Shown one piece after another: positions 25,104-37,035 of a DNA stretch of 64,000 bases. Position 1 is the stretch's first letter, and the number at the start of each line of letters is the position of its first letter. A program made the position numbers and the translations under genes. A model generated the notes under the pieces. It was not told where the DNA came from. It made no database searches and saw only the letters and a program-made list of their open reading frames with translations. The stretch comes from Mauremys mutica (lineage: Eukaryota > Chordata > Testudines > Geoemydidae), in assembly GCF_020497125.1 (NCBI RefSeq), contig NC_059080.1:68864618-68928617 (forward strand). The letters run 5' to 3'.

Positions 25104-25378
25104 GAACACACTGTGCCTGGGACCCAGCCTCCCAGCCCAGCTTGACAGACATGCGCTAGCTATACTCGAACTAGCACACTAAAAATAGCAGTGTGGACAG
25201 CTGCATAGGCTTGCCACCTGAACATGGAGCCAGTGGGCTGGGCAGACTTGTACTCAGGCAGCTAGCCCCCGTCATAACATCCACATTGCTATTGTTAGCA
25301 AACTAGTTAGAGTACAGCTAGTGTGTGTCTGTCTGCCTGGGCTGGGAGGCTCATACCCAGCTGTAGCATAGATGTTCT
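25104..25378. mobile_element. MITE with about 95-base inverted arms
   Basis: The left arm 'gaacacactgtgcctggga...agcctcccagcccag...ctagctatactcgaactagc...aatagcagtgtgga' is matched on the opposite strand by the right arm ending '...ctgggaggct...gatgttc'. Only about 85 bases separate the arms. No coding sequence. Such long-armed elements are non-autonomous DNA transposon derivatives; the superfamily is not determined. Confidence 0.7.
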
Positions 25379-25394
25379 CTTAAAGTCCCTCTTA

Positions 25395-26242
25395 GGGCTT
25401 GGCTACACTTGAGAGTTGCAGCGCTGGTGGAGGCTTTCCAGCGCTGCAACTTAGTAACTGTCCACACCTGCAAGGCATATCCAGCGCTGCAACTCCCTGG
25501 CTGCAGCGCTGGCTGAACACCTGGTCTGCTTGGGGTGTAGCGAGTGCAGCGCTGGTGATCCAGAGCTGCTCATCAAGTGTGGACACACACCAGTGCTGTT
25601 ATTGGCCTCCAGGGTATTAGCAGATATCCCAGAATGCTTTTAACTAAATTACTCTCTCTGTTTTGTTATGCAGCCTCTCTTTGTTTTGTTGTGAACTTGG
25701 AGCTCCGGAGCTCCGGTGCTCCGGGAGCTGCTTATCTAAAAAACAAACACAGCTCCTGTTTGCTGTGATCAATCTGTACCTGACTGTGAACAATCAAATG
25801 AGATAACCCCTGTGAATGAGGCAGGCAGGGAGTGAGTGTTTGCTTGACAGAGAAACAGCGGGGGCAGACGGGAGAAAGGGAGTCCGTTGGATGCAGGCTG
25901 TTTGCAGTTAAGAGTTAAGAGTAAGGGGTCGGGAACATTTTCTGATTTTGCAAGGCAGGAAGCTAACACACAGTGTTGGCTCCAAAAATCCACTCTCTCT
26001 CTCTCCCCCGCTCCCTGTCACACTACACCCCACCCCACCCCCCTCTTTTGAAAAGCACGTTGCTGCCACTTGAACGCTGGGATAGCTGCCCATAATGCAT
26101 CACTCCCAACAGCACTGCAAATGCGGCCACACACCAGCGCTGGTAGCTGTGAGTGTGGCCACACACCAGCGCTGTTCCTACACAGCTGGATGAGCAGCGC
26201 TGTAAACTCCCAGCGCTGCAACTCTCAAGTGTAGCCAAGCCC
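25395..26242. mobile_element. PIF/Harbinger-like non-autonomous transposon
   Basis: The ends are perfect inverted repeats of about 33 bases beginning GGGCTTGGCTACACTTGAGA. They are flanked by TTA on both sides (25392-25394 and 26243-26245). A 3-base TTA/TAA duplication with GGG ends fits PIF/Harbinger. About nine copies of the AGCGCTG core lie near the ends, some in inverse orientation. Several overlapping open frames here are composition artefacts, and no transposase is recognisable. Length 848 bases. Confidence 0.75.
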
Positions 26243-27085
26243 TTAGATACAGGATAGTCAATGAATTCTCAGCTCTAATGGAACTATGGCTCTGAACTTA
26301 AACACAATACCTTTCAGAACCCCCATGGGCACAGGCAAAGCTACCACTGAAGTCAATAAAACAGGTTAGCTTGAGTAAGAATTGCCTAAGCACTTCTGGA
26401 CAGGGCCTTGTGTAATCAATACGCTACAACGATGATTGCAAAACCTAGGTGATTTTACCAACACTTCTTGCATCCTTTTTACTGTAAAATTCATTCCAAA
26501 ATGCCAGGTTTTCAGCACTTTCCAGTAAAGAAAGAAGAAACATGAAGACCATACATCTACATGCTCACTGTCGACCTGGAATTCTGATTTTTGACACATC
26601 CCCACCCTTCTGGATCCTGGTTAACTTGATTTTTGGATCCACCAATTGGAAAAGGTCCATGACTAAACACAAAGAATTTTCATAACAGCCACTGACCAAT
26701 CCATTTATTCATTGTGGTCAGGCTCAGATCTAATCATGCCTGAACTTAAAGGAGTTTGGCTGTGGATCCAAACTTTGCGGCTCAGGCTCATGTCTACTTT
26801 CCAGGAAAGTAAAACCACAACGACTGGAAGAAAGGAAAAAAACGAAAAAAACCCAACCCTCGTTCCTAGAATATTAAATGCATTAACACAGGCTTCTCTT
26901 TTGTAGTTTCCAGTTTCTTATCCATAATTGGCCAACGCAGAAAAGGAAACTAACAATGATCAAAGAGGTCCAGAAAATGCAGACCTATGCTAGGATGCAA
27001 AAGGGTCTGATTTCATAAGACAATGAAATCATACCAGACAACAAGAGAATGAAGTGGAACCTCAGCATCCCCCTGATTATCTTAC

Positions 27086-27322
27086 CTGAGGGAGCTAATG
27101 AGGAGGCTGCGCCTTAGGCTGCTGACTCTGAGTCACCTCTGCAAGCTTTCATCAGGAATGAAGATTCAAAAATTAGCAAAAGGCTGCCTTTGAAGACAAG
27201 CTCTCACAGACAGTCCCAGCAGCTTGAGACTTTCCTTAAGAAACAGTATTCTTGATCAACAGACAAGATAGAGTTTCACGGCTCACAAGATCTATAGCCA
27301 GACAACGTTCCCTTGCTGGCTA
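27086..27322 (-). promoter_or_regulatory. FAM124B: Candidate FAM124B untranslated exon 1 and promoter
   Basis: On the minus strand a consensus donor CTCAG|GTAAGA occurs at 27086/27085. About 265 bases upstream on the same strand is TATTTAA (27356-27350), suitably placed for a start near 27322. The segment has no recognisable repeat and no in-frame start codon that is needed for the protein. FAM124B requires an upstream exon because its first coding exon begins at a splice acceptor. Placement is inferred and untested; a promoter elsewhere is quite possible. Confidence 0.3.
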
Positions 27323-27356
27323 AGATGATAGGCAGCTTTTTGTTAACTCTTAAATA

Positions 27357-30300
27357 CAGCTTGGGGAATGTTCACTCCCTTGGCAGTGTGGCACCCAGAG
27401 AATTATGGGCAGATATGGACATTTCCTGTTCAATTTTCCTATTTAAATACTCTGTTGCTATTTATCTAAAGGCAAGAAAGCCACAGTGACAGAGCTGATG
27501 TGGGTTTCCTCAGGAGGAGATTGACAGCGACTGATTTCAGACAATACAAGCTACGGTGACTAGTGCTCTCTAGCCCATTCACAATCTGTGATTGGAAACA
27601 ACCTTTATTTTCCCTTTGTTTGTTCCAGCTCAGTAAATGAAGATCCAGGCAGTTTTGATACAATATATAAAATGAGCTTAATGTATATATTTCAGAAGAA
27701 AATGAATCAGATTAACTATAGTCAAAATACAGGAGTGAATCCGAGTCTAGAGGGAGTTTAAATTGGCGGAAGGTGCTACTTCAGGTCAGGTTTTCTGAAA
27801 TTAAAGGATTCTAGTGCCTTTATCCTTTCATTGAACAGGATAGCACAGAATCCCATGTGGTCAGGGCAGCGGCAGGAAAATACTTTCTTTTTTGTTTGTT
27901 TGAGTCTATCCTAGCACAACCCCTAAGTATTTTGGTGTCCGGGCAAGGCCAAGAGGAACCATTTTCAGACTAAAACCTGTTGGAAAGGATAATACAATGT
28001 GGTCCCGAGAGTTATTTGTGCACTGGGAGAACATGGAGCTTACCATAATTTCATGCTGTTGGAATAAATTTAATACATATATTTACATTAATAGCATTTA
28101 AAATTAAATTAAAGAGGCATCATTCACATCTCCTGCTTCTGGCTCCTTCAGATTTGACTGGTGATCATCTGAGGGCTACATCCTGCTCTTCGTTAACATG
28201 TCACCGCTCCTGAGGTAATTGCAGCTCCAATCCCTTCATGATCTCCTTGAGGGCACCCCATTCAGGCCTCAGGCCTCTAGCCATCACCTTTCTTGGGGTC
28301 CGATCCTGCATTCCTCTTTCTCCAGATCAGGAATTTAAAGCTGCTATTTCCTCCTGCAACACTGTGATCACCTTAGCAAGTCTGATTTCAGTTTAGTATC
28401 TGCCATCATGTTCGCTCCCAGGGACAATGACAAGGTTAGTCAGTGACCAGCCAGCCTTCATAAAGCAAAAATATTTATTCAGAACATCAGCCTTACTGGA
28501 AAAAACACATCTTGAAAACAATGAACAGCTTACATGCATCCTGTTTTACCAGGTGTCACCCACTTTCCACATGGTTCCTTGTGAGTTTCAAAGTCCTTCA
28601 AACCCCTTCGGCAGGATCTCAACCCTCTTGGCCACGCTGTCATTTCAGTTCTTGGATCAGATGAGAATGACCCCTTACCAGGTTTATCACTTTATACAAT
28701 TCTCAGTTCTTTGTTTGCTGGGCCTCTTGAACCTGGGCAAACCCAAGATATGGGATTTCCCCTGGGGGTGGTACTTCTGGGAACAGTTTCCATGTCTAAG
28801 GATTTGCATTAATTACCGTCACCCAGTGATTCATGGATAGGTTTCAGTGGTAGCTGTGTTAGTCTGTATCAGCAAAAAAAAAAGGAGTTCTTATGATTTC
28901 CTCCCAAACACTGCATGGCTTGTCTTATTTCAAGAAAGAAAATAAACCCTTCACACCCAGCAGGTAACCATGCAAGAGGAGAGAAGAAACTGAGTCATAA
29001 AAAAGTTTCCCAGTTCTGCACAAAGTTGGGCATCTCTCTGGAAGTCAGTGGGAGTTGCACATACAGATTCTGGTCTCTCAGACTATAAAACCTGCATAAT
29101 AATCAAAGCATTTCCTCTCCCATCCAATCACACTGGATAACACCAAAATGGACAAAGACCACCAGCAGCAAAGGCAATTTAAGAGGCAGAAAGGTGACTG
29201 GAATGAGACTATGCGTTGATATAAAAACTCTATGGGCAAAGTTTCCATTGACTTCAGGGGGACCAATATTTCCACCTGTATGGCCTGGATAGGTTCTGTA
29301 TGGACGATCAGTACAAGAAAAGGAGAACCCACTTTCCAGACTGAGGGAGATTGGTGGATTCAGATTTCACAATGATCTTTTGGGGCCTGATCCAAAGCCC
29401 ACTGTAGTCAGTGGGAGTCTGTTGACATCATTGTATCAGGCCCATCAAGAACGAACTCTAATTCTATATAAATAAAGGAGTGAGTCATTGAAGAGAGAGA
29501 TGAAAGATGTTGGCCTCAAACCTACACTCTGGAGGACTGGATTTGTGAGCTTCAGCAACTTTGTTAAACCAGGCTGTTGTGCCCTCCTACCCCTGCCAGC
29601 TCTTATTTTTATTAAATGCATGAGACACAGTAGCTAGATTGAAGAGGGGTAAAGGAACAAAGAACACAGTGAATAAATCAGTCTCCCCACTACTAGACAT
29701 TTTCAGACAGCCCTGGAAGGGACGTGTGTGGTTTTACAGATGCCATAGCCATAAACTTGCCTCTCTCAGATTACACAGCTGAAGTCAACCACAACTATAT
29801 CCAAGTGAAAATTTCATGAAAGGATCAAGTGAAGAAGGAAATCTCTGCAGTCCTTCAAATGAACTACTTTCTTGCTGTCCGCTTTCCAAACAATCCAGAG
29901 ACAAGAATGATGGAGAGTCATCAAGGGAACTGCTGTAACCAAAGATGCACAGAGCACTCTGCAGAAAATCCTGCACTCTCAAGCGCCAGCAAGTTAGGAT
30001 TTCCTGACTGAATGCTAAAAGTTGTGTGCCCCAGCTTCCAGCAGCTCGAAATCCTAACTCTCAGCGGCCAACACTGTATGCCTTTTTAAAGCTGTGAAAT
30101 ATGGTTTGCCCATTTCAATCTCTTATGAATAACATAAAACAGGGGTAACTATAATATGCGCTAGCCTGATTATAGCTGTAAGTAGGCAAATGGTTAGAAG
30201 ACTGATCAAGGCAGTTTTACCTCCCTTTTCATATACCAAATTCAAAGAATTCTGGTTTGTATTACCTCAGAAAGATGGGTGGCATTTCCAAAAGATAGTC

Positions 30301-30365
30301 TTAAACCAGCTCCAAGATTTCTTCTTAACTATTTTTATGAAAGGTTAAGTACTAAAACCTATAAT
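27357..30365. other. Intergenic, no gene recognised
   Basis: No coding exon is supported. A turtle palindromic-repeat end lies at 28842-28900, and 'cctgatccaaagcc...tcaggcccat' palindromic sequence lies at 29383-29450. A 137-codon frame at 28427-28840 has no known domain and runs into the repeat. Confidence 0.5.
28842..28900 (+). repeat. End fragment of a turtle dispersed repeat
   Basis: 'aggtttcagtggtagctgtg' is followed by 'ttagtctgtatcagc' and an A-run 'aaaaaaaaaaggagt'. The complementary end 'cagactaacacggctacccc' occurs at 32605-32624. Both ends are common in turtle genomes as parts of a fold-back element. Confidence 0.6.
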
Positions 30366-30373
30366 GCACTAGA

Positions 30374-30682
30374 CCAATGTTTCCCAAACTTGGGACGCCG
30401 CATGTGTAGGGAAAGCCCCTGGCGGGCCAGGCCGGTTTGTTTACCTGCCCTGTCCGCAGGTTCCGCTGATTGCGGCTCCCGCTGGCCCCGGTTCGCTGCT
30501 CCAGGCCAATGGGAGCTCCTGGAAGTGGCAGCCAGTACGTCCCTCAACCCGCACCGCTTCCAGCAGCTCCCATTGGCCTGGAGCCATGATCAGTGGAACC
30601 TGCAGACGGGCAGGTAAACAAACTGGCCCGGCCCGCCCGGGGTTTTCCCTACACAAGCGGCGTCCCAAGTTTGGGACACACC
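30374..30682. mobile_element. hAT-type MITE
   Basis: The terminal repeats (left 'tcccaaacttgggacgccgc'; right 'gcggcgtcccaagtttggga') are inverted. They are flanked by GCACTAGA (30366-30373) and GCACTAAA (30683-30690), an 8-base duplication with one mismatch, diagnostic of hAT. The interior is GC-rich and also largely palindromic ('ggccaatgggagctcc' against 'agctcccattggcctgg'). No transposase. Length 309 bases. Confidence 0.82.
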
Positions 30683-30745
30683 GCACTAAACAGTAAATCA
30701 GCCTTGTGGAGGCTCATTAAAATCTGGGGAAAAAACACCTTCTAC

Positions 30746-31008
30746 CTAGAACTGGTTGAATTTAAAAAAGAATTCTCAAAAAAATTTGAAATTTCAGATT
30801 TTTCCCATTTTACAAGTTTCCAGCGAGTTTTTGCCCCCCCTTTTATAAAAATATTCACAACTTTTAATCAATATTTTTCACTAAAATTACAAAAAAAATT
30901 ACACTTCAAAAAAGTCAACAGTTTTCCACAACATTTTGTTTAAATAAATAAGACCCCACATTCTTCAGTGAAAAATCTTGTTCAAAAAATTTCAACCAGT
31001 TCTACTAG
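30746..31008. mobile_element. AT-rich MITE
   Basis: The left end 'tagaactggttgaattt' is matched in inverse orientation by the right end 'aaatttcaaccagttcta'. The interior is rich in 'aatttt/aaaatt'. Related AT-rich sequence appears at 41770-42180 and 49480-49795. Confidence 0.6.
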
Positions 31009-31018
31009 TGCAATAATA

Positions 31019-31220
31019 TAGGAGGCAGTGTGGTGTAGCGAATAGAGCAACTAATGGTGATTTGAGAAACCAGGATTCTATTCCCAGCTCTGTCACTGAC
31101 CTGCTGAGTGACCGTGGACCTATTGCATCCACTCTCTGTGCCTCAGTTTCCCATCTGTAAAATGGTAGTAACCTTCTTTGTAATGTGCTTTGAGATCTAC
31201 ACATGAAAAGTGCTATGTCA
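31019..31220 (+). repeat. MIR/CORE-SINE, near full length
   Basis: The MIR pattern runs throughout: 'aggaggcagtgtggtgtagc', 'accaggattctattcccagc', 'gctgagtgaccgtgga', 'gcctcagtttcccatctgta', 'gctttgagatct' and 'aaaagtgctatg'. Confidence 0.85.
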
Positions 31221-31322
31221 TAGCTGGGTATTATACACTCTAATTATAATGTCTCTTCGGTACAAATGGAGGACATCTGTAAGGGAACTACCATATCAGT
31301 TCCAGATCTACTGTTGCAGGGG

Positions 31323-32026
31323 TGTATGGGGAGACTTTGGCAAACCAGTAAAGTGCCTGAAACCACTATGGCTTACTGTTAAAGACAGCCTAGTCAGCAA
31401 GCTGTTAAAAGCAAGTGTCAGCTTGACCAAGGCAGGAAGGGAGGAGGTTTTGGGTGCCACCGAAAGGGCAGCTTGACCCCACATCCTTCCTGATAAGAAT
31501 TGTGTTAAAATTGCTGATACATGCATTTGAAAAGAGCAGGATGTACCCTCAGGAATGTCTATTGGGGTCTCAAGGCTGCAGGCTCTGGAAAGACCCACAC
31601 CTGGTTAATCAATAATCAGAAGGAACCTCTTGCTTGAAACTGCTTACTTAACAAGGTTTCTTTAAGTACTAATGTATAAATAAGCGGAAAAAGCTTGAGA
31701 CAGGGGGGACTCGTTTCAGGACTGGTCTCTCCCTCTGAATGCATCTTCTGTTCCCCAGCGGCAGACGGGCTGCCGGTGTGTCACTCGAGAGCCACACTCA
31801 GCTTTGGTAATTATCAAGGGTTGGGGTTGTTTTACTAACTTGTTGCGGACGTGTGTAAGTGCTTGAGACTAGTAAAGTTTAGCTTTAAGTGAAAGCACTC
31901 ATGTTGTCCTGTTTGTGCCAGCCACCTATCGGTCGGACGGCCGTGTCTCCCCGATTTATTTCCTGACATCTCCTCGCACAGAGTAAAGTTACCAAGAGCT
32001 TTGGGTTGAAAGAACTCCGGGTAACA
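31323..32026 (+). mobile_element. Probable solo LTR
   Basis: The proposed ends are TGTATGGGG and GGGTAACA, with GGGG on both flanks (31319-31322; 32027-32030), a 4-base duplication of low information. A TATA-like 'tataaataagcgg' lies near 31676. The downstream segment 'ctgtttgtgccagccaccta...gtctccccgatttatttcctgaca' resembles R/U5 of turtle LTRs. No internal viral genes. The 4-base duplication would suit class I (ERV1) elements, but the exact borders are uncertain. Confidence 0.55.
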
Positions 32027-32589
32027 GGGGGTAATAGGATGGAATAGGACTTTGTGTCCAGCTCCTGCTCATTGACGTGGGGACTAAAGATTTTTGTTCC
32101 TAAGAAGAAAAATAAATTTAAAAAAATAAAATGGTACCATTAGAAAAATATCTTTACCTCAATGAAAAACTAAGATGTCAGGGTATAAGGAAAATATTGA
32201 AAATATCCCTGTATCTTCCTGATGTGCAGGGACATTGCAGCTGCTGCTATGTCCTTGCGGGAATGCACTAGGGTTTGCCAACTTTGCTGGCTGGTGCAGA
32301 GATAGGGGCAAGGCCATTAACTCTGCCACATTCATGTTGGAGGGACTAGAACTTTCCAGGAGCGTGACTGTAGCTGACACCACCGCATGTGCTTCTTGTG
32401 CCCTGTTCCCCAGAGCACCCGTGCAGGGGCAGGCCATGCTCCTGGCCACCTAGGAGACAAATGTACAAGGCCAGGTCTGGCCTAAAATGAGCTTCTCCAG
32501 ACCCTGAGGCCAACAGAAATGGCTCCAGGAACTTCTCCAAATTCTAGTGGAAACAGTGTTGTTCCTTTTTACAAACAAATCAATGTTCC

Positions 32590-32640
32590 TTTGAGGCAGC
32601 AAAGAACCAGACTAACACGGCTACCCCTCTGATACCTGTT
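32590..32640 (-). repeat. Turtle fold-back repeat end fragment
   Basis: 'cagactaacacggctacccc' is the reverse complement of the end seen at 28842. It is flanked by the direct repeat 'ttcctttgag', at 32586-32595 and again at 32638-32649 ('gttcctttgagg'), which looks like a target duplication around a heavily truncated insert. Confidence 0.6.
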
Positions 32641-32649
32641 CCTTTGAGG

Positions 32650-35600
32650 TATCTGCAGACTGGACTAAAGCACAGGGACCTGGCAGGGAAAAACTAAAGT
32701 GAAAAATTCACTTATATTCAATAGCTAAATATAAACAAAGTAAATAACAAACTCAGTTTTTACCCTTCTTTCCTCTAGACACTTCCTACTGACTGTGTTA
32801 ACCCTTTAAGTGCACCTCTCTTTCTGGAGAGAAATTAGTGGTACTGAAATTAGCCCCCAGTGGCCAGATCTTAACAAGAACTCAGGAGCTCCCATTGAGA
32901 ACAATGGAGAATCCCCTGCCCACATCCCCAGCTGAAAACAATGGGAGTCCTGAATGCAGAGCAGTTTGGAAATCTCACTGCCTTTATTTGGTGTTTAAAT
33001 GAGAGCTGAGCTCTTTACACAACTGGGGTCAGATCTTTATGCCAACAGAATCTCACTGATTTTAATGGGATGCTGTGCTGGCCTAAGGGTCCGCACTGGC
33101 ACATCTACTTGCAGGATTGCAACCAAAACACCAACCTCCATATATTTAAACACCTAAATAATGGCTTGATTCTCAGAGATTCTAAGCAATTGCTTCTCTG
33201 ACTGAAGCTAGCTGGAGCTGCGGATGATCAGCACCTCTGAAAATAAGACTACTTAAATATGATTTAGGTGCCTAATTTCAGGCACTCACTTACGTTTGAA
33301 AATTTTAGCTTTGGTAACGTACAGAAAATACACCACAATTTAAAATCTTCCAGGAACAAACTAGATCTCTAAATCAAATAGCAGCATGCAGGGTCTCCTG
33401 GATTATTTAATGAGTCTAAATTTAATTACATTGAAGGTGATTTACAGAGAAATGCTTAAAAAGCCAATGAGATAGAAAAGGTGGATGAGATAATATCTTT
33501 TATGGGCCCAATTTCTGCGGGTGGAAGGGACCAGCTTTCGAGCCACACAGAGTTTTCCCTCAATAAACAGGCCAATAAATTGATGCTGAAATAAATAGCA
33601 CCCTAAAAAGTGTTAATAAGAGCAAGTCACCAGGAGATGGCACGCTCACCAATGAATCTAGTCTTCACTTTAAGGAACAATTGAGATCCATGCCGTGTGA
33701 GACTCCAGATTACTCCCCTTCCTCAAGGCAACTCCTCCAGATAGTGAATAATGCACCCATCATTCTAATTAAAAAAAACAAAACAGGCATGGATCGTACA
33801 TTACGTGAGAGTTTAAGATCTTGTTACTGATTAACTTGCCAGCCAACATCATGAGGGAGAAGCTGCAGAGATTATTAACCCCCTCTAGGGGAATTTTAAA
33901 AGGGGCAGCTTCTAACCAGAAAACAGAAGAAAAACATTGAATATTAGCATCTGGGGGAGTGACTTGCAGGGTCCTACAATGGCTTCTGCAGCAGACAAAG
34001 CAAAACCACTGGGATTATTTAGTGCATGACATTACAGAAAAGTTTGGGCAGAGGACAGAATTACATAAAAACAGGGACAGGGATCTTCCAGCTTTAGATG
34101 GTGGAACTGGTACAATATATTATACTGCTGAGTAAAAGGTTTGGGGTGACTTGTTCCACACTAGGTAGAAGTTGGGAGTTCACCACCTCTGGCCAACAGA
34201 CAATGTGAGAAATAACCATTTTTAGCAATTGGGCTCATGACACAGGATGATTGGCCTGATCCTGGGAGTCCTGTGCAAGCATTAGGCACTCCGTGCACTA
34301 GAAAACTTATGTGAAAAGCAAAAGAAGCCAGATCTTGTTTTATGCTGCACTTGTGACTGTGCATAACTAAGTCCACTTTTTGTCCAAGTGGAAAGGAGGC
34401 TCTGGCAGCCTGTCCAATAGATAATTTACAACACAGCTGGCACTGTGTTATTCCCACTGTCTCACTATTTTTTGATGCTTTAGTAGTTTGCTGACCCTTA
34501 AAGAGTTGGCCTAATGTCAAATGCTGTAAAACCAAAGAAATTCACATTGGATGGGCAACACAATAGCTGGCAGTAAACTGCTCCAAGCAGGAACCATGGC
34601 TACCTCTCTCTTCATACAGCACCTAACACCATGGGGTCATGGTTGGGGCCTTTGGGTGCTACTGTAATGTGAATATTACATCATTATGATTAAAAAGAGG
34701 AAGACACTACCAAAGTGAAGATAATGGCAAAGAGAAGGCATTACCATTCCTGGGGCATATGCAGAATTTCTGTTGCAGCTAATGAGCTGAATGCTCAAAG
34801 CACAGCAGCACATTGATTTAAGAATGTGCTTTCTAACCCTTAAAATAGGTTAATTCTCTATAATGGTTCTTTGCCAGTTCCTAGTAAGAAACTGAAGGCC
34901 TGACTCTTTGTTGCCCTGCACTTTATGGGGTCATTTTCACTTGTGAGGACTGAGTCTAAAATGTTGCTCTTCTGATTTGGGTAGTATTTTACACCCACTT
35001 TGAGTGACTAGACAAGGTGCAAAGCAATGGAGAATCAAGCCTTGATGCTTCACATAGGTTTCTGTTCAGACACTGTTAGCAGATAATCCAAATTAGGCTA
35101 AGATGGACTCAGTTTAGGGTTTGGTTTTTTTTATATTCACTTTTTAGTGAAGTATTGCCAGTTTTCTGACTACTGTAATTACCAGCTCCCCTCATAACAC
35201 ATTCCCTCTTAGGAATTATTAACACACACCTCTCTGCTAAGAATCCACAGATGAATCCTGCAGTTCTGACTTGTGCTGAATTCCCATTGTTTCCAATAGG
35301 TGTTTTGTACAGTTGAGGATTGGACCCATACATTGAAGCTCATTAGAAGACTTAAATGGTATTAGTCTTTGGTAGGGTGCAGTCCTCAGCAAGGAAAAAG
35401 CCCAAATACAGCAAGGTTCTTAGAAAGTTCATCTTGGAAGAACTGAATTAGCACTATCCTCCTTGCCCCTCCACCCCACACTGTTTTAAAATGTATTTAA
35501 TAAACAAGTTCACTGTCTAGAGGGGGAAAGTTACTTACTGCTGGTTGATCACATTCCAATGCAGTGAGATCTGTGAAAACAAAATTAAGTGTCAATGCTA

Positions 35601-36190
35601 TTTTGCCCAATATTGTGTTTGAAATTAAAAGCTTCTACAAACTATGAATTACAGCTGCATGAGTCGATATCTATCTTCACTATTAAAATTGATCACTTCC
35701 ATTATACACTCTTGAGATACCACTGGTTTTGCTTGCTTTCAATTTTTCATGCAATATTCGGTTTGGAAAGTAAAATCTGCCCTCAGTGTCAAATGCTCCC
35801 TTCTGAAGCCTTCTACAGTCTGAAGCTTCCCAACTGCAGTCATGTCTCACAGCTGCAGATGAACTGTTGGAATGCACTGAGTTTGAAACACTTTGTTTTT
35901 GGTGTGACTCCATTTTCAATGTCTGTTACCTCTTGCTTTCACTTCTCTAATCCTGGTCCAAGTTGATTATGCATCTTGTAAATAGTGTTTTCTGCCAATA
36001 CAGCTATGTGCTTTGTCTCAGAAAGGTTACAAAGCTCCTGCAATTTCGTCAATGGAGGAAGGTCACAGCAGGTGCAAAATATCTTCACCAATTAATTGTG
36101 AACACTTTTAATTGAGTTAAAAAAATTCTCATCTATTACCAGCTATGGAAGGGTATAAATAAGGTCAGTGAATGAATATAGTATAATAAT
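32650..36190. other. Intergenic, no gene; one LINE tail
   Basis: Nothing coding is recognised. Short turtle repeats of the 'tttaggtgcctaatttcagg' class occur near 33240-33300, and 33478-33545 resembles the fold-back family at 41568. The frame at 35589-35966 (125 codons) has no known domain. Confidence 0.5.
34597..34695 (+). repeat. L3/CR1-group LINE tail
   Basis: 'cagcacctaacaccatgggg' then 'tggttggggcctttgggtgc' and 'tactgtaatgtgaatatta': the tail pattern shared with 37890-38015. Confidence 0.55.
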
Positions 36191-36194
36191 AATT

Positions 36195-36345
36195 AATCAG
36201 GGCAGAATGTCCTGTAGTGAGAGCATGGGACTGAGATTTAGGACTCATGGATTCTATTTCCACTCTACCACCAACTTGCTCTGACATTTTAAGTTTAAGT
36301 AACTTGACCTCTCACACTACTCATTTCCTAATACTAAAATCTTTA
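36195..36345 (+). repeat. MIR fragment
   Basis: 'cctgtagtgagagcatggga', 'ttaggactcatggattctat', 'ccactctaccaccaacttgc' follow the 5' two thirds of MIR. The 3' part is diverged. Confidence 0.65.
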
Positions 36346-36469
36346 CTATTAAACAAGTGGAATCAGTAAAACAGATTCCCAGAGGATGGTGTTTGGGAAT
36401 GCACATTTTACAGTTTTTGTGGCAATACATAAAATATCCACCTACATTTCTCCTCACAAACATTCATGA

Positions 36470-36470
<1 letters not shown>

Positions 36471-36504
<34 letters not shown>
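36471..36504. repeat. (TC)n microsatellite
   Basis: About 16 uninterrupted TC units, the longest dinucleotide tract noticed in the window; likely polymorphic. Confidence 0.95.
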
Positions 36505-36506
<2 letters not shown>

Positions 36507-36734
36507 AACTTATGATTGAAAGCAGAGAAAGGACACTACCTTAGACTGGCAGTTAACCCAAAGCAGTTCCACAGAACTGCTACTGGGGAGATCATTCTCC
36601 TAGAACCCTCCACGTATGATTTAAGAATAAGGAGAGAAGCAGACAGATGCCTCAATGGCATGTCCCTCCCTTGACCACAGCATGGCGCCCAGTAGGAACT
36701 CCACTGCAAAATATTCCATCAAAGTACTTATATG

Positions 36735-36935
36735 TCCTCTGCAGTGAGCTGAGCACCTCACAAACATTAATCTCCCAACACCCCTTGGAGCTAGGGAAGT
36801 ACAACTAACACTGTTTACAGATAGCGAACTGAAAGAAATTAAGTGACTTGCGTAAGGTCACACAGGAAATCTGTGGCAGAGACAGGAATGGATTCCCAGA
36901 CTCAGTTGAATGCTTTCAACACAAGATCATCCTTC
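36735..36935 (-). repeat. MIR/CORE-SINE copy
   Basis: Reverse-complement MIR features: 'ctgaaagaaattaagtgact', 'cgtaaggtcacacagg', 'ggcagagacaggaatgg', 'cccagactcagttg'. Confidence 0.7.
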
Positions 36936-37035
36936 ATCCACAAGCTGTGTTAACTTTCGGCAGAAACTCTCCTCCCATTGGAATGTTCCCTCATGGATGG
37001 AACCATGGGCTGCTGTAAACGAAAGAAACCCTGAA

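Larger units (their letters stand above)
18435..27085 (-). other. FAM124B: FAM124B intron 1 (right border inferred)
   Basis: The left border is the observed acceptor at 18436-18435. The right border depends on the proposed untranslated exon ending at 27086. Contents: MIR, microsatellites, solo LTR, MIR split by a CR1, palindromic repeats, two DNA-transposon derivatives. Between 18.75 and 21.9 kb and between 26.3 and 27.0 kb I see only unassigned sequence. Confidence 0.45.

Noticed and set aside
25392..26238. Several overlapping frames of 60-80 codons
   Set aside because: They lie inside the Harbinger-like MITE and reflect its repeated GC-rich motifs.
30279..30943. Frames of 80-116 codons on both strands
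   Set aside because: They overlap the hAT and AT-rich MITEs.
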